Assembly: GCA_002839375.1 (NCBI GenBank)
Contig: PGXY01000002.1
Span: 537,037 to 575,017, forward strand
Length of the DNA: 37,981 nucleotides
Direction of reading: 5' to 3'
DNA from: Spirochaetae bacterium HGW-Spirochaetae-1
Lineage (GTDB): Bacteria; Spirochaetota; UBA4802; UBA5550
The notes below the pieces were generated by a model. That model did not search any database. It had not been told where the DNA came from and was given only the letters and a program-made list of their open reading frames with translations. This document shows positions 1-8,698 of this stretch, in pieces; positions within the stretch are counted from its first letter, which is position 1; each line of letters begins with the position of its first letter. The position numbers and the translations under genes were made by a program.

Positions 1-87
1 AAAAGGAAGCTTGTAAATATCCTTTATTTTCCCCAGTACGGATTTCACCGTTACTATAATACTATTCTTTATCTCAGTGATGTTCAT
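1..87 (-). CDS. Partial CDS, possible GspN-like protein (N-terminal 29 codons)
   Basis: An open frame starts with ATG at 87, 16 nt after the gspM stop, and runs off the window edge. The 29 residues begin MNITEIKNSI and contain no stop. The start has only a weak purine-rich stretch upstream. In many T2SS operons gspN, an AsmA-like inner-membrane protein, follows gspM, so position suggests GspN. The visible residues are polar or amphipathic, and the membrane anchor expected for GspN has not yet appeared. The identity therefore rests on gene order alone. It could be any later gene of the operon. Confidence 0.5.
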   Translation of the reverse strand, partial: MNITEIKNSIIVTVKSVLGKIKDIYKLPF

Positions 88-103
88 TTCGTTTTTCTAT
101 TTC

Positions 104-619
104 TCAGTCGATTTTATAGCTTTCAAATTTAATGGTGACATCATAATTATTGCGTTCTTTTAAGGCTTCATTAATCCTGAAATAACTCACTTTAATAAGC
201 TTGTTGGAATTTTCCATGTAATAGAGAAAATCCATAACACCCTTTATATTGACGCCTTCAAATTTAACATCAGTAGTGATTTTTTTAAATTTATTCTGGA
301 TGTTGCTCTCATTGTCACGGTTATAGGCCTTGTTGTCTATGATATTGGCCTTCCGGGCGTTGTCCTCCACGAGAGTGGAAACAGAGCGGGTGTCGCGCAA
401 AAGCTGGTCCATTTTATCGCGCTTTTCCTTAATATCACGGAACTGTTTATAGACAGAATCCATCTCATTCAGGCGCTGAATATTGGTTTCATATTTTTCA
501 TCTATGGACTGCTTTAGGTTTATTATGGGATTAATTATTCCATAGAACAGGACCAGTATGGCGAAGAAAACTCCCATTATCTGAATAAGTCTTTTTTCCC
601 GTGGAGTCAGCTTAATCAT
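104..619 (-). CDS. gspM: Type II secretion system protein GspM
   Basis: This is a 171-residue bitopic inner-membrane protein. A short cytoplasmic N-terminus with the PREKR segment is followed by one membrane helix at about residues 14-33, a coiled-coil-like charged stretch (about 35-90), and a small periplasmic ferredoxin-like C-terminal domain. This is the usual GspM/PilO plan. GspM pairs with GspL to hold the assembly platform that links the ATPase to the pseudopilus. Its ATG overlaps the gspL stop by 4 nt (ATGA type), which implies translational coupling. Sequence conservation in this family is low, so the call depends on topology plus position between gspL and the end of the operon. Confidence 0.8.
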   Translation of the reverse strand: MIKLTPREKRLIQIMGVFFAILVLFYGIINPIINLKQSIDEKYETNIQRLNEMDSVYKQFRDIKEKRDKMDQLLRDTRSVSTLVEDNARKANIIDNKAYNRDNESNIQNKFKKITTDVKFEGVNIKGVMDFLYYMENSNKLIKVSYFRINEALKERNNYDVTIKFESYKID

Positions 620-2241
620 TTAAGGTTACCTTTTACTTCTTCATTCTTTTTTTTCTTTATCGTCATGGAAAAACGTACTTCATTTTTTCTTGAGGATTTG
701 ATATCCAGATCGACCTTTTCAAATTTTCCACTCTGAGAAAGCTTTGATTTAAAATCATCGATATTCTGTGAAGAATTTATGGTACCGTCTATGCGTATGA
801 TGCTTTCATTTATTACCATGTTTTTAAGGCTGAAACTCTCATCCTTTGAAAAAAGAGAAAGTGAATCGTTCATGAGGTCCAGAATTGAGGAATTATCGGG
901 TACCAGTATGGTCAAATTTTCCAGTTCCGATTTTTCTTTTTTTAATTTTTTTCTGGCCGCATCAAGCGGGTCATCCGGTGTGCTGCGGTCGTTGAAATAT
1001 TTTCTGTAATTATTCATAAGAAGCGAATCGTAATACCTGTTAGATTGTGATGTCATGAAGAAGGATATAATAATATTAATCAACAAGACTAATGCGGACA
1101 GGCCCAGAAACATACCCGAGAGGTAATATATTTTTTTTGAAGAGCGCGCCAGGTCAGGGATGAACTCACCTTTTAAAAAATTTATATATGAATTCTTTTT
1201 ATTTATATATGCCAGGAGAAGGCCGAAGACGATGGGAAACTGGCTTCTTATTTTTTGATCTTTATAATCCTCCAGGAAGGGCATGGGCACAACGGTGATT
1301 TCCAGTTCCCTGGAGATCTGAGATGAGAGCCCATTGATATTGGATCCTCCTCCGGAAATCAGTATCCGGCTGAATTCTGCTGCGGGATTGTCGATTCGGT
1401 ATGCCCTGATGGTGAGCATCAGTTGTTCGTTAAGGTCGTTTATGACCTCTTCGGTGATGGAAGATATCTTTTTTAATTGAGGTTTTTTAAAATTCAGGTT
1501 TTTGTAATAGTCTCTGTCCAGAATATTTTCGTATGAAAGTATATCAGTATTAAGATTTTTAAAAAGAACAGCCGCTTCATTTTCCGCTACTTTAAGATAT
1601 TCGGCTATGGACTTATGGATGTCGTTCAGAGAAGTCGAAATAGAGCGTGTATATTGGAGACGTTTATTCTTAATTATATTAATGATGCTTTTATTATTAC
1701 CAATATCGAGCTGAATGATTGTTTCATCTTCAACGGTATTGAAGTAGTTGTAACACTCGAAAAGCGAATTTGCTTCAAGCCCCATCATGAAGGGGGTAAC
1801 AGTGTTATCCTTTAGAGAGCGTATAAAATCGTGAACCGTTTCCTTGTGAGCCGCTGCTAAAAGAATCTTTCCCTCTTCACGACTTTCACTTTTCAGAGAC
1901 TGGAAGTCCATGACAAGGTCGTCGATTTTAAAAGGAATATTTTCCTCTGCTTCGAAGGGAATGGCTTCGGCAATTTTTTGAACATCGCTGAATGGGAAGG
2001 AAATGTTCCTAATTATGGCCTTTTCCATGGGAAGGTTTGTCAGCACCTTGAATCCCTTGATCGGGTCTTCTCCAAGCATTTTCAGGATTGCATTGGAAAT
2101 GGCTTCATCCCTGTTGGGATTGTCAAGATCTATGTCTTCACAGGACAGGGACTTTATTTGAAAATCACTGAAACCGGTCCGTGCCTTGATCATTTTTACG
2201 GTTGTTGTTCCGATGTCTATTGCCGCGATATTCTCAAACAA
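616..2241 (-). CDS. gspL: Type II secretion system protein GspL (PilM-like actin-fold domain plus PilN-like tail)
   Basis: The N-terminus (IDIGTTTVKMIKA) is the phosphate-1 loop of an actin-fold, PilM-like cytoplasmic domain that extends to about residue 345. An ISGGG segment near residue 300 fits the second nucleotide-binding loop of the fold. The sequence INFLKGEF just before the membrane matches the short motif typical of GspL and PilN. One membrane helix lies at about 372-396, followed by a coiled segment and a periplasmic ferredoxin-like domain. The protein thus combines what PilM and PilN do separately in type IV pili. In T2SS, GspL recruits the GspE ATPase to the membrane and binds GspM. 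At 541 residues it is longer than the roughly 400 usual for GspL. It starts 18 nt after the gspK stop. Confidence 0.85.
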   Translation of the reverse strand: MFENIAAIDIGTTTVKMIKARTGFSDFQIKSLSCEDIDLDNPNRDEAISNAILKMLGEDPIKGFKVLTNLPMEKAIIRNISFPFSDVQKIAEAIPFEAEENIPFKIDDLVMDFQSLKSESREEGKILLAAAHKETVHDFIRSLKDNTVTPFMMGLEANSLFECYNYFNTVEDETIIQLDIGNNKSIINIIKNKRLQYTRSISTSLNDIHKSIAEYLKVAENEAAVLFKNLNTDILSYENILDRDYYKNLNFKKPQLKKISSITEEVINDLNEQLMLTIRAYRIDNPAAEFSRILISGGGSNINGLSSQISRELEITVVPMPFLEDYKDQKIRSQFPIVFGLLLAYINKKNSYINFLKGEFIPDLARSSKKIYYLSGMFLGLSALVLLINIIISFFMTSQSNRYYDSLLMNNYRKYFNDRSTPDDPLDAARKKLKKEKSELENLTILVPDNSSILDLMNDSLSLFSKDESFSLKNMVINESIIRIDGTINSSQNIDDFKSKLSQSGKFEKVDLDIKSSRKNEVRFSMTIKKKKNEEVKGNLK

Positions 2242-2259
2242 GGGAAGACTCCTGCGCGA

Positions 2260-3489
2260 TTATTCTTCACACCAGTATAATATTTTTTTAGTATCACGGT
2301 TATAAATTGCCGTAATAATAACCTTCGTTCTGCCCACAGCAGCAGTTGCCTGTATCTTGAAAATATAGGATTTTACTGTGATATACTTCTGGAGTATGTC
2401 AAATGCATCATCGTCATCAATAATTTCTTTAATTTCGTTTATTGAACGGAATGGCTGAATCAATCTTCTTCTTATTACTTCAGACACTTTATCATCGGTC
2501 ATATTTTCTGTCAATGCTGATATTATCCGGTATGGAGCCGTATTTATATTAATTTTATTGTATTCATGAAGGAAGTCGTCACGCTTTCCGTTAACCCTGA
2601 AATAATCAGGCAATGCACGACTTTTCTCTCTTCCGATTTCCTTGTCCTTCATTTCGGTGTCAGCTTTCCGGTTGTCAGGAGAGGTATTACTTTCAGTCAA
2701 CGACTGTATCTTGTCCATGTCAAGAGACACATCACCCGTGTTGCTATCGACTAGATTTTGCTCGAGCCCGGAGTTGCCTCCGCCGAGACCATAATAAATC
2801 TCTGGAGTCATATCCTTGAGCATAAGCACTTCATCAATACTGTCCATTGCCCCGTTTTTTGCCGAATACGAGGGATTTAATGAAAGATAATAATCGGAGG
2901 TTTCGGCTCCGTATGGCATCGGTGTATCATCAATATCGACCCAGTCATGCATGATGTCGGCAAAATCCATGGGAAGACCCATGTTGAGAAAAAATATCTG
3001 GGCCATGTAATAATATTTTGTTTTTTCCGTAAATTCATTGGCAAAGGCGCTTATATTAATTTTGGAATTTTCATCGGAGATTTTAATTTTCAGTGTGCCG
3101 TCATCTATGGGGATCGCGGGATAATCAACTGCCCAGAGATCATCGTAGGAATCAATATTTTTATCGGTTTCCTTACCTGTTATCATCTGGGCGGCAAGTC
3201 CCTTTTTATCGGCCTGGAGCATATATTCGCCAAGCTTGACACCCGATTTAGCCAGCATGCCGGCCTTCAGCCTGTGGTCGAATTTGCGCATATAATTGAT
3301 ACTTGTCTGGGATGTTACGATAAAATCAGCTGTTATTGAAATAAGGACGGTGGTGATAATAAGAACCAGTATGATAACGTATCCTCGGGAATTGGTAAAA
3401 TACCCGAATATTCCCTTCCGGTACAGTTTGTCCTTTCTTTCAAAATAATCTTCAGTAAAGGCGGCTGCCATGTCTCTAAGGCTTTTCAT
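2260..3489 (-). CDS. gspK: Type II secretion minor pseudopilin GspK
   Basis: The 409-residue protein has a prepilin-like segment in which Gly-Tyr precedes a hydrophobic helix (YVIILVLIITTVL, about residues 37-55). It lacks the Glu at mature position +5, a known hallmark of GspK. The large C-terminal part, with helix-hairpin-helix-like stretches such as NINTAPYRIISAL and RSINEIKEI, is characteristic of the T2SSK family. GspK caps the pseudopilus tip together with GspI and GspJ. The leader before the cleavage site is about 36 residues, which is long. An internal Met at residue 7 would shorten it only slightly. Gaps of 17 and 18 nt to gspJ and gspL place it firmly in the operon. Confidence 0.9.
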   Translation of the reverse strand: MKSLRDMAAAFTEDYFERKDKLYRKGIFGYFTNSRGYVIILVLIITTVLISITADFIVTSQTSINYMRKFDHRLKAGMLAKSGVKLGEYMLQADKKGLAAQMITGKETDKNIDSYDDLWAVDYPAIPIDDGTLKIKISDENSKINISAFANEFTEKTKYYYMAQIFFLNMGLPMDFADIMHDWVDIDDTPMPYGAETSDYYLSLNPSYSAKNGAMDSIDEVLMLKDMTPEIYYGLGGGNSGLEQNLVDSNTGDVSLDMDKIQSLTESNTSPDNRKADTEMKDKEIGREKSRALPDYFRVNGKRDDFLHEYNKININTAPYRIISALTENMTDDKVSEVIRRRLIQPFRSINEIKEIIDDDDAFDILQKYITVKSYIFKIQATAAVGRTKVIITAIYNRDTKKILYWCEE

Positions 3490-3506
3490 CTGAATGCCCG
3501 ATTCCC

Positions 3507-4205
3507 CTAGCTGCTCATATCGACGCGGGACAGGAAGATGAATTCTTCCTCCCTGCCGGTATAGGTTTTTACGCGAATTTTTGTTCTCATGGTTTCCGGG
3601 AAACGCTTTGTTTCCCGCGAGTCCCAGGTGTCAGTCCAGTCGTTGCGCATCTTGAATTCAATTTTAAAGCCCATGACATTTTCAAGGATTTTTGATTCGG
3701 AACCGCCGCTTTCCGGATCATCATCATAGTGGGGCTGTTCACGCCTTACCAGGTAGAATAATTCATGTATTTGCGGGTCTTCTTTGAGAAAATACCCGAT
3801 CTCATTGACATCACTGACATGGACTGGTTTTTTTATACTGCCCATAACATTAAAACTACGATGGTTTACCGTTACAAAATTAACCGTACTATTGTCTCCG
3901 GAAACGCTGCCGATAAAGGCGATTTTTGGATTATCCTTATTGAAAAAAGCGTTAGAAATGTCTGAATCAATTTTTGTCATGGCAAGATTGATATTTTCAT
4001 AGTATTCGGAATAGCCGGTTATATCCTGGATTGTTTTTATTATTGAATGATATGATGTGTAGACCATCACGAGAATTATGGAAGCAATGGTTGAGGCCAC
4101 TAATATCTCGATAAGAGTGAATCCGTCATGATTATGGCTAATACGGGACAGCCTCTTAATTCGTTGGATAAATGTATGATATGGAATATTCTTTTTCCCG
4201 ATCAT
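3507..4205 (-). CDS. gspJ: Type II secretion minor pseudopilin GspJ
   Basis: A class III prepilin signal is visible: G then FTLIEILVAS at about residues 28-38, with the conserved Glu at mature position +5, followed by a hydrophobic helix. The protein is 232 residues, in the GspJ range. GspJ forms the pseudopilus tip with GspI and GspK. The start at 4205 overlaps the end of gspI by 50 nt. A GGAGAG element lies about 5 nt upstream of this ATG. No other in-frame ATG precedes the cleavage site, so the overlap appears real. The 28-residue leader is longer than usual. GspJ was chosen over GspH by size and position. Confidence 0.85.
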   Translation of the reverse strand: MIGKKNIPYHTFIQRIKRLSRISHNHDGFTLIEILVASTIASIILVMVYTSYHSIIKTIQDITGYSEYYENINLAMTKIDSDISNAFFNKDNPKIAFIGSVSGDNSTVNFVTVNHRSFNVMGSIKKPVHVSDVNEIGYFLKEDPQIHELFYLVRREQPHYDDDPESGGSESKILENVMGFKIEFKMRNDWTDTWDSRETKRFPETMRTKIRVKTYTGREEEFIFLSRVDMSS

Positions 4206-4548
4206 TTTCTCTCCATGTCACCGTTATCTCTGTTTCCTTGGCCGGCAGGGGACCCAGGAGCGGATGTTCAAAACGCTGTGTCACCCTGTTAATGAAAAAA
4301 TTTTCATATTCCTCCACTGGTTCGTGATTCAGATCGGTCCCCCTCATTTTGCTGTCTATGAATTCATTCATTTTACTCTTCGCAATTATCATTGCCCGGG
4401 TATAATTTTTAGCTCCGCTCATTACATTTATGCTGGTTGATATACCTGAATAAATGCTTAATAGAATTATGGAAAGAATCGTTACGGCAATCAGGACCTC
4501 TATGAGGGCAAAACCGCTGCGACTGCTTTTTTTGTTCCACCGGGGCAT
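4156..4548 (-). CDS. gspI: Type II secretion minor pseudopilin GspI
   Basis: This is a 130-residue protein with a short basic leader, a Gly/Phe cleavage site and FALIEVLIAVTIL with Glu at mature position +5. The C-terminal part is a T2SSI-type domain of the expected small size. GspI nucleates the tip complex of the pseudopilus with GspJ and GspK. Its start lies 3 nt after the gspH stop and its 3' end overlaps gspJ by 50 nt, so the H-I-J genes are probably translated in a coupled manner. Confidence 0.85.
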   Translation of the reverse strand: MPRWNKKSSRSGFALIEVLIAVTILSIILLSIYSGISTSINVMSGAKNYTRAMIIAKSKMNEFIDSKMRGTDLNHEPVEEYENFFINRVTQRFEHPLLGPLPAKETEITVTWRENDREKEYSISYIYPTN

Positions 4549-4551
4549 GGG

Positions 4552-5160
4552 TTACTGAGCCCCCTCATCTTCAAATGATTTGTATTCCTTTGTAACCACC
4601 GGTTCCTTCAGGTACTTGTGAAGAATTACGGACCATCTGTCTTCATTATTTACAAGGACGTGGATGATGATATTGTCGGAATAACCCTGCTGATAGAAAG
4701 GAACCAGTATAGTCCCGTTTCTTGATATTTCTCCATTGGAGAAAAGAACCTCTTCAATCATGAAGGAGTCGGGGAAGCCACGGTGTTGCAGCATTTTCTT
4801 ATCGTTCTCAATAAATTTTCCGTCCTTAAGGTTGAGAACGGAAAGCCCATTGGTTCTGCTATAAATTTCTTTCATTACGGGATCGTCGGAATCGGAAAAT
4901 TCATCGCCGGTGCCGTGAAGATGTATGGCAAGAAAGTTGGTATGGCTGTTGAGAAAACTGTCGTCAAAGGTTTTAGCAATAATTCCTGTCAATATAGCCA
5001 TGTTTTCACGCTCACTGCTGAAAAAGGTTGTGAGCCTGGGTGTTACAGCCAGGGCCATTATTGATAATACTACGACAACAATGATTGTCTCAATCAGCGT
5101 GAATCCCCGGTTGTCAAAAAAATAGTTTCTAGTATGACGCATCGTTGTTGCCCGGGACAT
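4552..5160 (-). CDS. gspH: Type II secretion pseudopilin GspH
   Basis: The 202-residue pseudopilin has the cleavage region NRG then FTLIETIIVVVVLSIMALAVTPRL, with Glu at mature position +5. Position between gspG and gspI identifies it as GspH, the minor pseudopilin that links the tip complex to the GspG fibre. The start at 5160 has an AAGG element further upstream. An alternative ATG at 5142 (MRHTRNY) would give a shorter leader, and neither ribosome site is strong. The globular domain is longer than in some GspH proteins. Confidence 0.8.
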   Translation of the reverse strand: MSRATTMRHTRNYFFDNRGFTLIETIIVVVVLSIMALAVTPRLTTFFSSERENMAILTGIIAKTFDDSFLNSHTNFLAIHLHGTGDEFSDSDDPVMKEIYSRTNGLSVLNLKDGKFIENDKKMLQHRGFPDSFMIEEVLFSNGEISRNGTILVPFYQQGYSDNIIIHVLVNNEDRWSVILHKYLKEPVVTKEYKSFEDEGAQ

Positions 5161-5192
5161 GGTTATTGTGCATGCCTTGATAATGCAGGGTT

Positions 5193-5621
5193 TTATTCCC
5201 AGCTCTTCAAATCGGCATTGAATCCTTCTCCCCCTTCCTTTCCGTCAGCGCCCAGGCTCACGATCTCGAAATCAGGGTCATTCTCCCCGGGAGAACGATA
5301 CTGGTATTCATTTCCCCAGGGATCCTGCGGGATCTTCTTCATGATTTTTTCTGAAACCAGAACCTGCAGGCCCTCTTCGGTAGTAGGGAAGTTTCCTTTT
5401 TCGAAGGCGTATTTTTGCAGTCCCATTTCAAAGTTCTTCATCTGTTGTTTCGCAGCGGTAACTTTCGCTTTTTGCGGCATGTCCAGGAACCTCGGTACAA
5501 CCAGGGCTCCCAGGATAGCGATGATGGTTACAACAATCAGGATTTCAATCAAGGTCATACCTTCTTGGCCGGACATTGTCTTCCCGAACTGTTTAAATCG
5601 GCGAAATATTAGTTTTAGCAT
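5193..5621 (-). CDS. gspG: Type II secretion major pseudopilin GspG
   Basis: The 142-residue protein has the processing site QEG then MTLIEILIVVTIIAILGALVVP, with Glu at mature position +5. It carries the conserved GspG pattern through the globular domain: a DPWGN segment and an acidic calcium-loop region with LGADGKEGGEG near the C-terminus. GspG polymerises into the pseudopilus that pushes substrates through the secretin. It has the best ribosome-binding site of the operon, AAGGAG about 7 nt before the ATG. The 114-nt gap upstream of it contains a strong hairpin. Both fit a need for more GspG than its partners. Confidence 0.97.
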   Translation of the reverse strand: MLKLIFRRFKQFGKTMSGQEGMTLIEILIVVTIIAILGALVVPRFLDMPQKAKVTAAKQQMKNFEMGLQKYAFEKGNFPTTEEGLQVLVSEKIMKKIPQDPWGNEYQYRSPGENDPDFEIVSLGADGKEGGEGFNADLKSWE

Positions 5622-5695
5622 GTCATACTCCTTGTTTGTTGAAATAATTTCTGTTTTTGAAAAAATTAAATGTCATTTATTGGACAATTATAATG

Positions 5696-5714
5696 ATAAT
5701 CTGTTTCAGATTAT
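5696..5714 (-). other. Perfect 8-bp hairpin in the gspF-gspG gap
   Basis: Two perfect 8-nt arms (5696-5703 and 5707-5714) enclose a 3-nt loop. They sit in the only long gap (114 nt) inside the gsp operon, about 75 nt upstream of the gspG start. No T-run follows on the minus strand, so it does not look like an intrinsic terminator. A stabilising or processing hairpin that sets gspG mRNA level is a plausible inference. Confidence 0.55.
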
Positions 5715-5735
5715 ATTCACACACCGGTTATTGCA

Positions 5736-6986
5736 TTATTGCACCAGGAGGCTCATCTCCATAATAGGCAGCATAACCGAAAGGACAATTACACCGATAA
5801 TAATACCCATGACGATGATAATCAGCGGCTCAATAAGGCTCGTAAGACTGGTAATGGTTAAATCAATTTCTGTTTCATAGACCTTCCCGATGTTCAGAAG
5901 CATGGTATCAAGATTATCGCTGGCTTCACCGGCTGCTATCATTCCCAGGACCATGCGGGGAAGAAAATCGCTTTTCTGAAGAGCATTGGAGATAGAAGAG
6001 CCTTCGCGTATTTTTTTTGATGATTCGGCGATTTTTGCCTCAATCACCTGGTTTCCCACAATTTTTTGAACTATCTCAAAGGATTTTATAATATCAACCT
6101 TATTATTCATAAGTATGCCCAGGTTCTGGGTGAAACGCAGGACCAGCAGTTTGCGATACAGGTTTTTAATCAGGGGAAGTTTCAGTTTCAACTCATCGAT
6201 TTTCAGCCGTCCTTCAGGAGTCTGTATATATCTTCTGAAAAGGTAATACGCTGTAATTATAATAACGGGAATCATAAACCAGAAGTGTTTCAGTATATCG
6301 CTGATAAACATGACAATTTCCGTGGAAAAGGGAAGGTCCTTGTTCTGGTCTTTGAACATTTCCGAAATGGCCGGAATGATGCTGACCATGAGAAAGATGA
6401 CGACGATGGACGCAAAGGTAAACATGAAGAGAGGATAATAGAGTGCGGCTTGAACCTTGCTCTTCAGGATATTCTTTTTTTCCTCCATCTCTGCAAGGCG
6501 TTCAATGACATGATCCAGGGAACCCAGGTTTTCGCCTACTCTGACCATGTTGACATACATGTCCGAGAAAATGGGACGATGACGCAACAGAGCGTTTGAA
6601 AAAGAAGAACCCTCCTCGATTTTTTCTTTAATATCGGCCACAACATTACGGAAGTGTTTATTATCGATCTGGTCGATGATATCGGTAATGGCATGGGGCA
6701 GGGACATCCCGGCCTTAAGAAGCGTAGCCAGTTGACGCGAAAACAGCCCAATTTGCTTTGAAATAAAACGAATGCTTATCTCGTCACTTAACCGTTCCAT
6801 GAGGATCTTTATTTTCCCCATTTCCTGATGGGAAGATTCTTCACGGACCACATCATGCCGGGAGATTTTAACCAGATATAGGCCCTGCGCCCTGATTTTT
6901 GTCCGCGCCGTAGATTCAGACGAAGCATCAATATAGTCGGAAACGCTGTCTCCCTTCTGGTTCAGTGCCTGGTAATGAAAAATCAT
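5736..6986 (-). CDS. gspF: Type II secretion inner-membrane platform protein GspF
   Basis: The 416-residue polytopic membrane protein has two T2SSF domains (about residues 70-195 and 275-400). Each contains the family pattern of a LLKAG or LMNNK segment, a GSS(F/I)S-type motif and the glycine-rich turn before a membrane helix. Membrane helices lie at about 170-197, 220-245 and 378-408. GspF is the platform protein that contacts the GspE ATPase and transmits its motion to the pseudopilus. It starts 2 nt after the gspE stop. The length is typical of GspF and PilC. Confidence 0.96.
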   Translation of the reverse strand: MIFHYQALNQKGDSVSDYIDASSESTARTKIRAQGLYLVKISRHDVVREESSHQEMGKIKILMERLSDEISIRFISKQIGLFSRQLATLLKAGMSLPHAITDIIDQIDNKHFRNVVADIKEKIEEGSSFSNALLRHRPIFSDMYVNMVRVGENLGSLDHVIERLAEMEEKKNILKSKVQAALYYPLFMFTFASIVVIFLMVSIIPAISEMFKDQNKDLPFSTEIVMFISDILKHFWFMIPVIIITAYYLFRRYIQTPEGRLKIDELKLKLPLIKNLYRKLLVLRFTQNLGILMNNKVDIIKSFEIVQKIVGNQVIEAKIAESSKKIREGSSISNALQKSDFLPRMVLGMIAAGEASDNLDTMLLNIGKVYETEIDLTITSLTSLIEPLIIIVMGIIIGVIVLSVMLPIMEMSLLVQ

Positions 6987-6988
6987 TG

Positions 6989-8683
6989 TCAGGTAACCCT
7001 CAGAACTTCTTCCACCGATGTAATTCCTTCGATAACCTTATTAAGTCCGTCTTCACGCAGGGTCTGCATGCCCTGGCTTATGGCAAGATTTTTTATCTCT
7101 TCAGAGTCGGTCTGCTTAATAATCAGTCTTCTTATTTCAGTTGTCACCGGTAATAGTTCATAAATACCGGTACGGCCGGAATATCCCGTATTGAGACATT
7201 TATCACAACCTTTCCCGGCATAAAATTTCCCTTGTTTCAATTGTGACGGCTTTAGATTGAGCTCGGAAAGTACTTTGGGTGTCGGTTTATAAGACTCCTT
7301 GCAGTGTGGGCATATCCGACGTATAAGACGCTGGGCAAGAAACGCATTGACCGATGAGGCTATGAGAAAAGGCTCAATGCCCATATCAAGGAGACGGGTT
7401 ATTCCACTGGCAGCATCGTTGGTGTGAAGTGTTGAAAAAACCTGGTGTCCCGTCAGTGCCGACTGAACCGCTATTTCAGCTGTTTCCAGGTCGCGAATCT
7501 CACCGATCATTATAATGTCAGGGTCCTGGCGAAGTATGGATCTCAGACCCGTTGAGAAGGTGAGCTCTATCTTTGGTTTGACCTGCATCTGTCCGATACC
7601 GTGCAGCTGATATTCGATGGGATCTTCAACGGTAAGAATATTAACATCGTGCGTATTGAGACGCACGAGCACGCTGTAAAGAGTTGTGCTCTTGCCGCTT
7701 CCTGTCGGTCCTGTTACCAGGATGACTCCATGTGATTTTTTAATGAGTTCATTGAATACATCAAGATCCCTTTTTGAGAATCCCAGAGAGTCAAGATCAA
7801 ACTTCATATCTGTTTTATTGAGAAGCCTGAGCACGACCCGTTCCCCATAGTGGGTGGGGAAAATGGAAACCCTGATATCAATATCCTTGCCGCTGATCTT
7901 GAGCTGTATGCGTCCGTCCTGCGGCAGACGGTTTTCCGCTATGTTCAGGTTGGCCATTATTTTTATCCGGGAAATGACAGCTCCCTGATATTTTTTCGGC
8001 GGAGTAAACTGCTGATAGAGTATACCGTCTATACGGAACCTAACGATAAGGTCTTTTTCAAAGGGTTCTATGTGGATATCACTGGCCCGTTCATTCACTG
8101 CCTGTTTTATAATTGTATTTACAAGCCTGATTATGGGCGCATCATTCGCCATGTCAGAGATGTCTTCTGTCTCTGATATCTGGCTGGAAAGTATTTCGAA
8201 ATCGGACTCTTCCAGGTCTTCGATCACATCGTGGGTTGTTTCATCCTTCAGGACGTCATAGTGTGTATGGATGAGCCGCTGAATCTCATCCCCTATGGTA
8301 AGTACTGTTCTGAATTCAAATTTAGGGAAAAGCATTTTAAGATCGTCCAGGGGCTGGACATTCAGGGCATCAACGAGAGCGACGTGAATATATTGTCCCT
8401 TTTTCTTGAAAGGAACAATTCTGTTTTTATTTAAAAAGTGCGTGGGTATATTTCCGAAAAGATTGTCAGGATCGTCGAATTCGATATGAAGTTGCGTATC
8501 GATCCCATAGTGATCACCGAGTGCTTTCAAAATCTGTTCCTGGCTGCAGACGCCTTTTTTTATAAGGAGTTCACCAAGCCTGAGCGAAGAATTTTTCTGA
8601 AGAAGCAGCGCCTCCTGCAGCTGTTCAGGCGTAATTATGTTCTGCTCTACCAGTATTTTCCCAAAATGTTTTGTCTTTGCCAT
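6989..8683 (-). CDS. gspE: Type II secretion ATPase GspE
   Basis: This is the 564-residue hexameric ATPase that powers pseudopilus assembly. An N-terminal MshEN/T2SSE_N domain occupies about 1-140. The linker is followed by the N2 domain with the arginine-containing region (about 185-300). The Walker A motif GPTGSGKS lies at 325-332 and the Walker B/Asp-box region at about 389-398 (IMIGEIRD), with a His-box TLH near 418-420. A zinc-binding tetracysteine (C458, C461, C493, C496) marks this GspE/PilB subgroup. It lies 15 nt downstream of gspD. The operon context separates it from PilB. Confidence 0.97.
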   Translation of the reverse strand: MAKTKHFGKILVEQNIITPEQLQEALLLQKNSSLRLGELLIKKGVCSQEQILKALGDHYGIDTQLHIEFDDPDNLFGNIPTHFLNKNRIVPFKKKGQYIHVALVDALNVQPLDDLKMLFPKFEFRTVLTIGDEIQRLIHTHYDVLKDETTHDVIEDLEESDFEILSSQISETEDISDMANDAPIIRLVNTIIKQAVNERASDIHIEPFEKDLIVRFRIDGILYQQFTPPKKYQGAVISRIKIMANLNIAENRLPQDGRIQLKISGKDIDIRVSIFPTHYGERVVLRLLNKTDMKFDLDSLGFSKRDLDVFNELIKKSHGVILVTGPTGSGKSTTLYSVLVRLNTHDVNILTVEDPIEYQLHGIGQMQVKPKIELTFSTGLRSILRQDPDIIMIGEIRDLETAEIAVQSALTGHQVFSTLHTNDAASGITRLLDMGIEPFLIASSVNAFLAQRLIRRICPHCKESYKPTPKVLSELNLKPSQLKQGKFYAGKGCDKCLNTGYSGRTGIYELLPVTTEIRRLIIKQTDSEEIKNLAISQGMQTLREDGLNKVIEGITSVEEVLRVT

Positions 8684-8698
8684 GTTTGTCTTAATTTT

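Noticed and set aside
5134-5880. 248-codon plus-strand open frame
   Set aside because: It lies antisense across gspG and the end of gspF, whose pseudopilin and platform motifs are unmistakable. Its protein is low in recognisable structure and it has no ribosome site.
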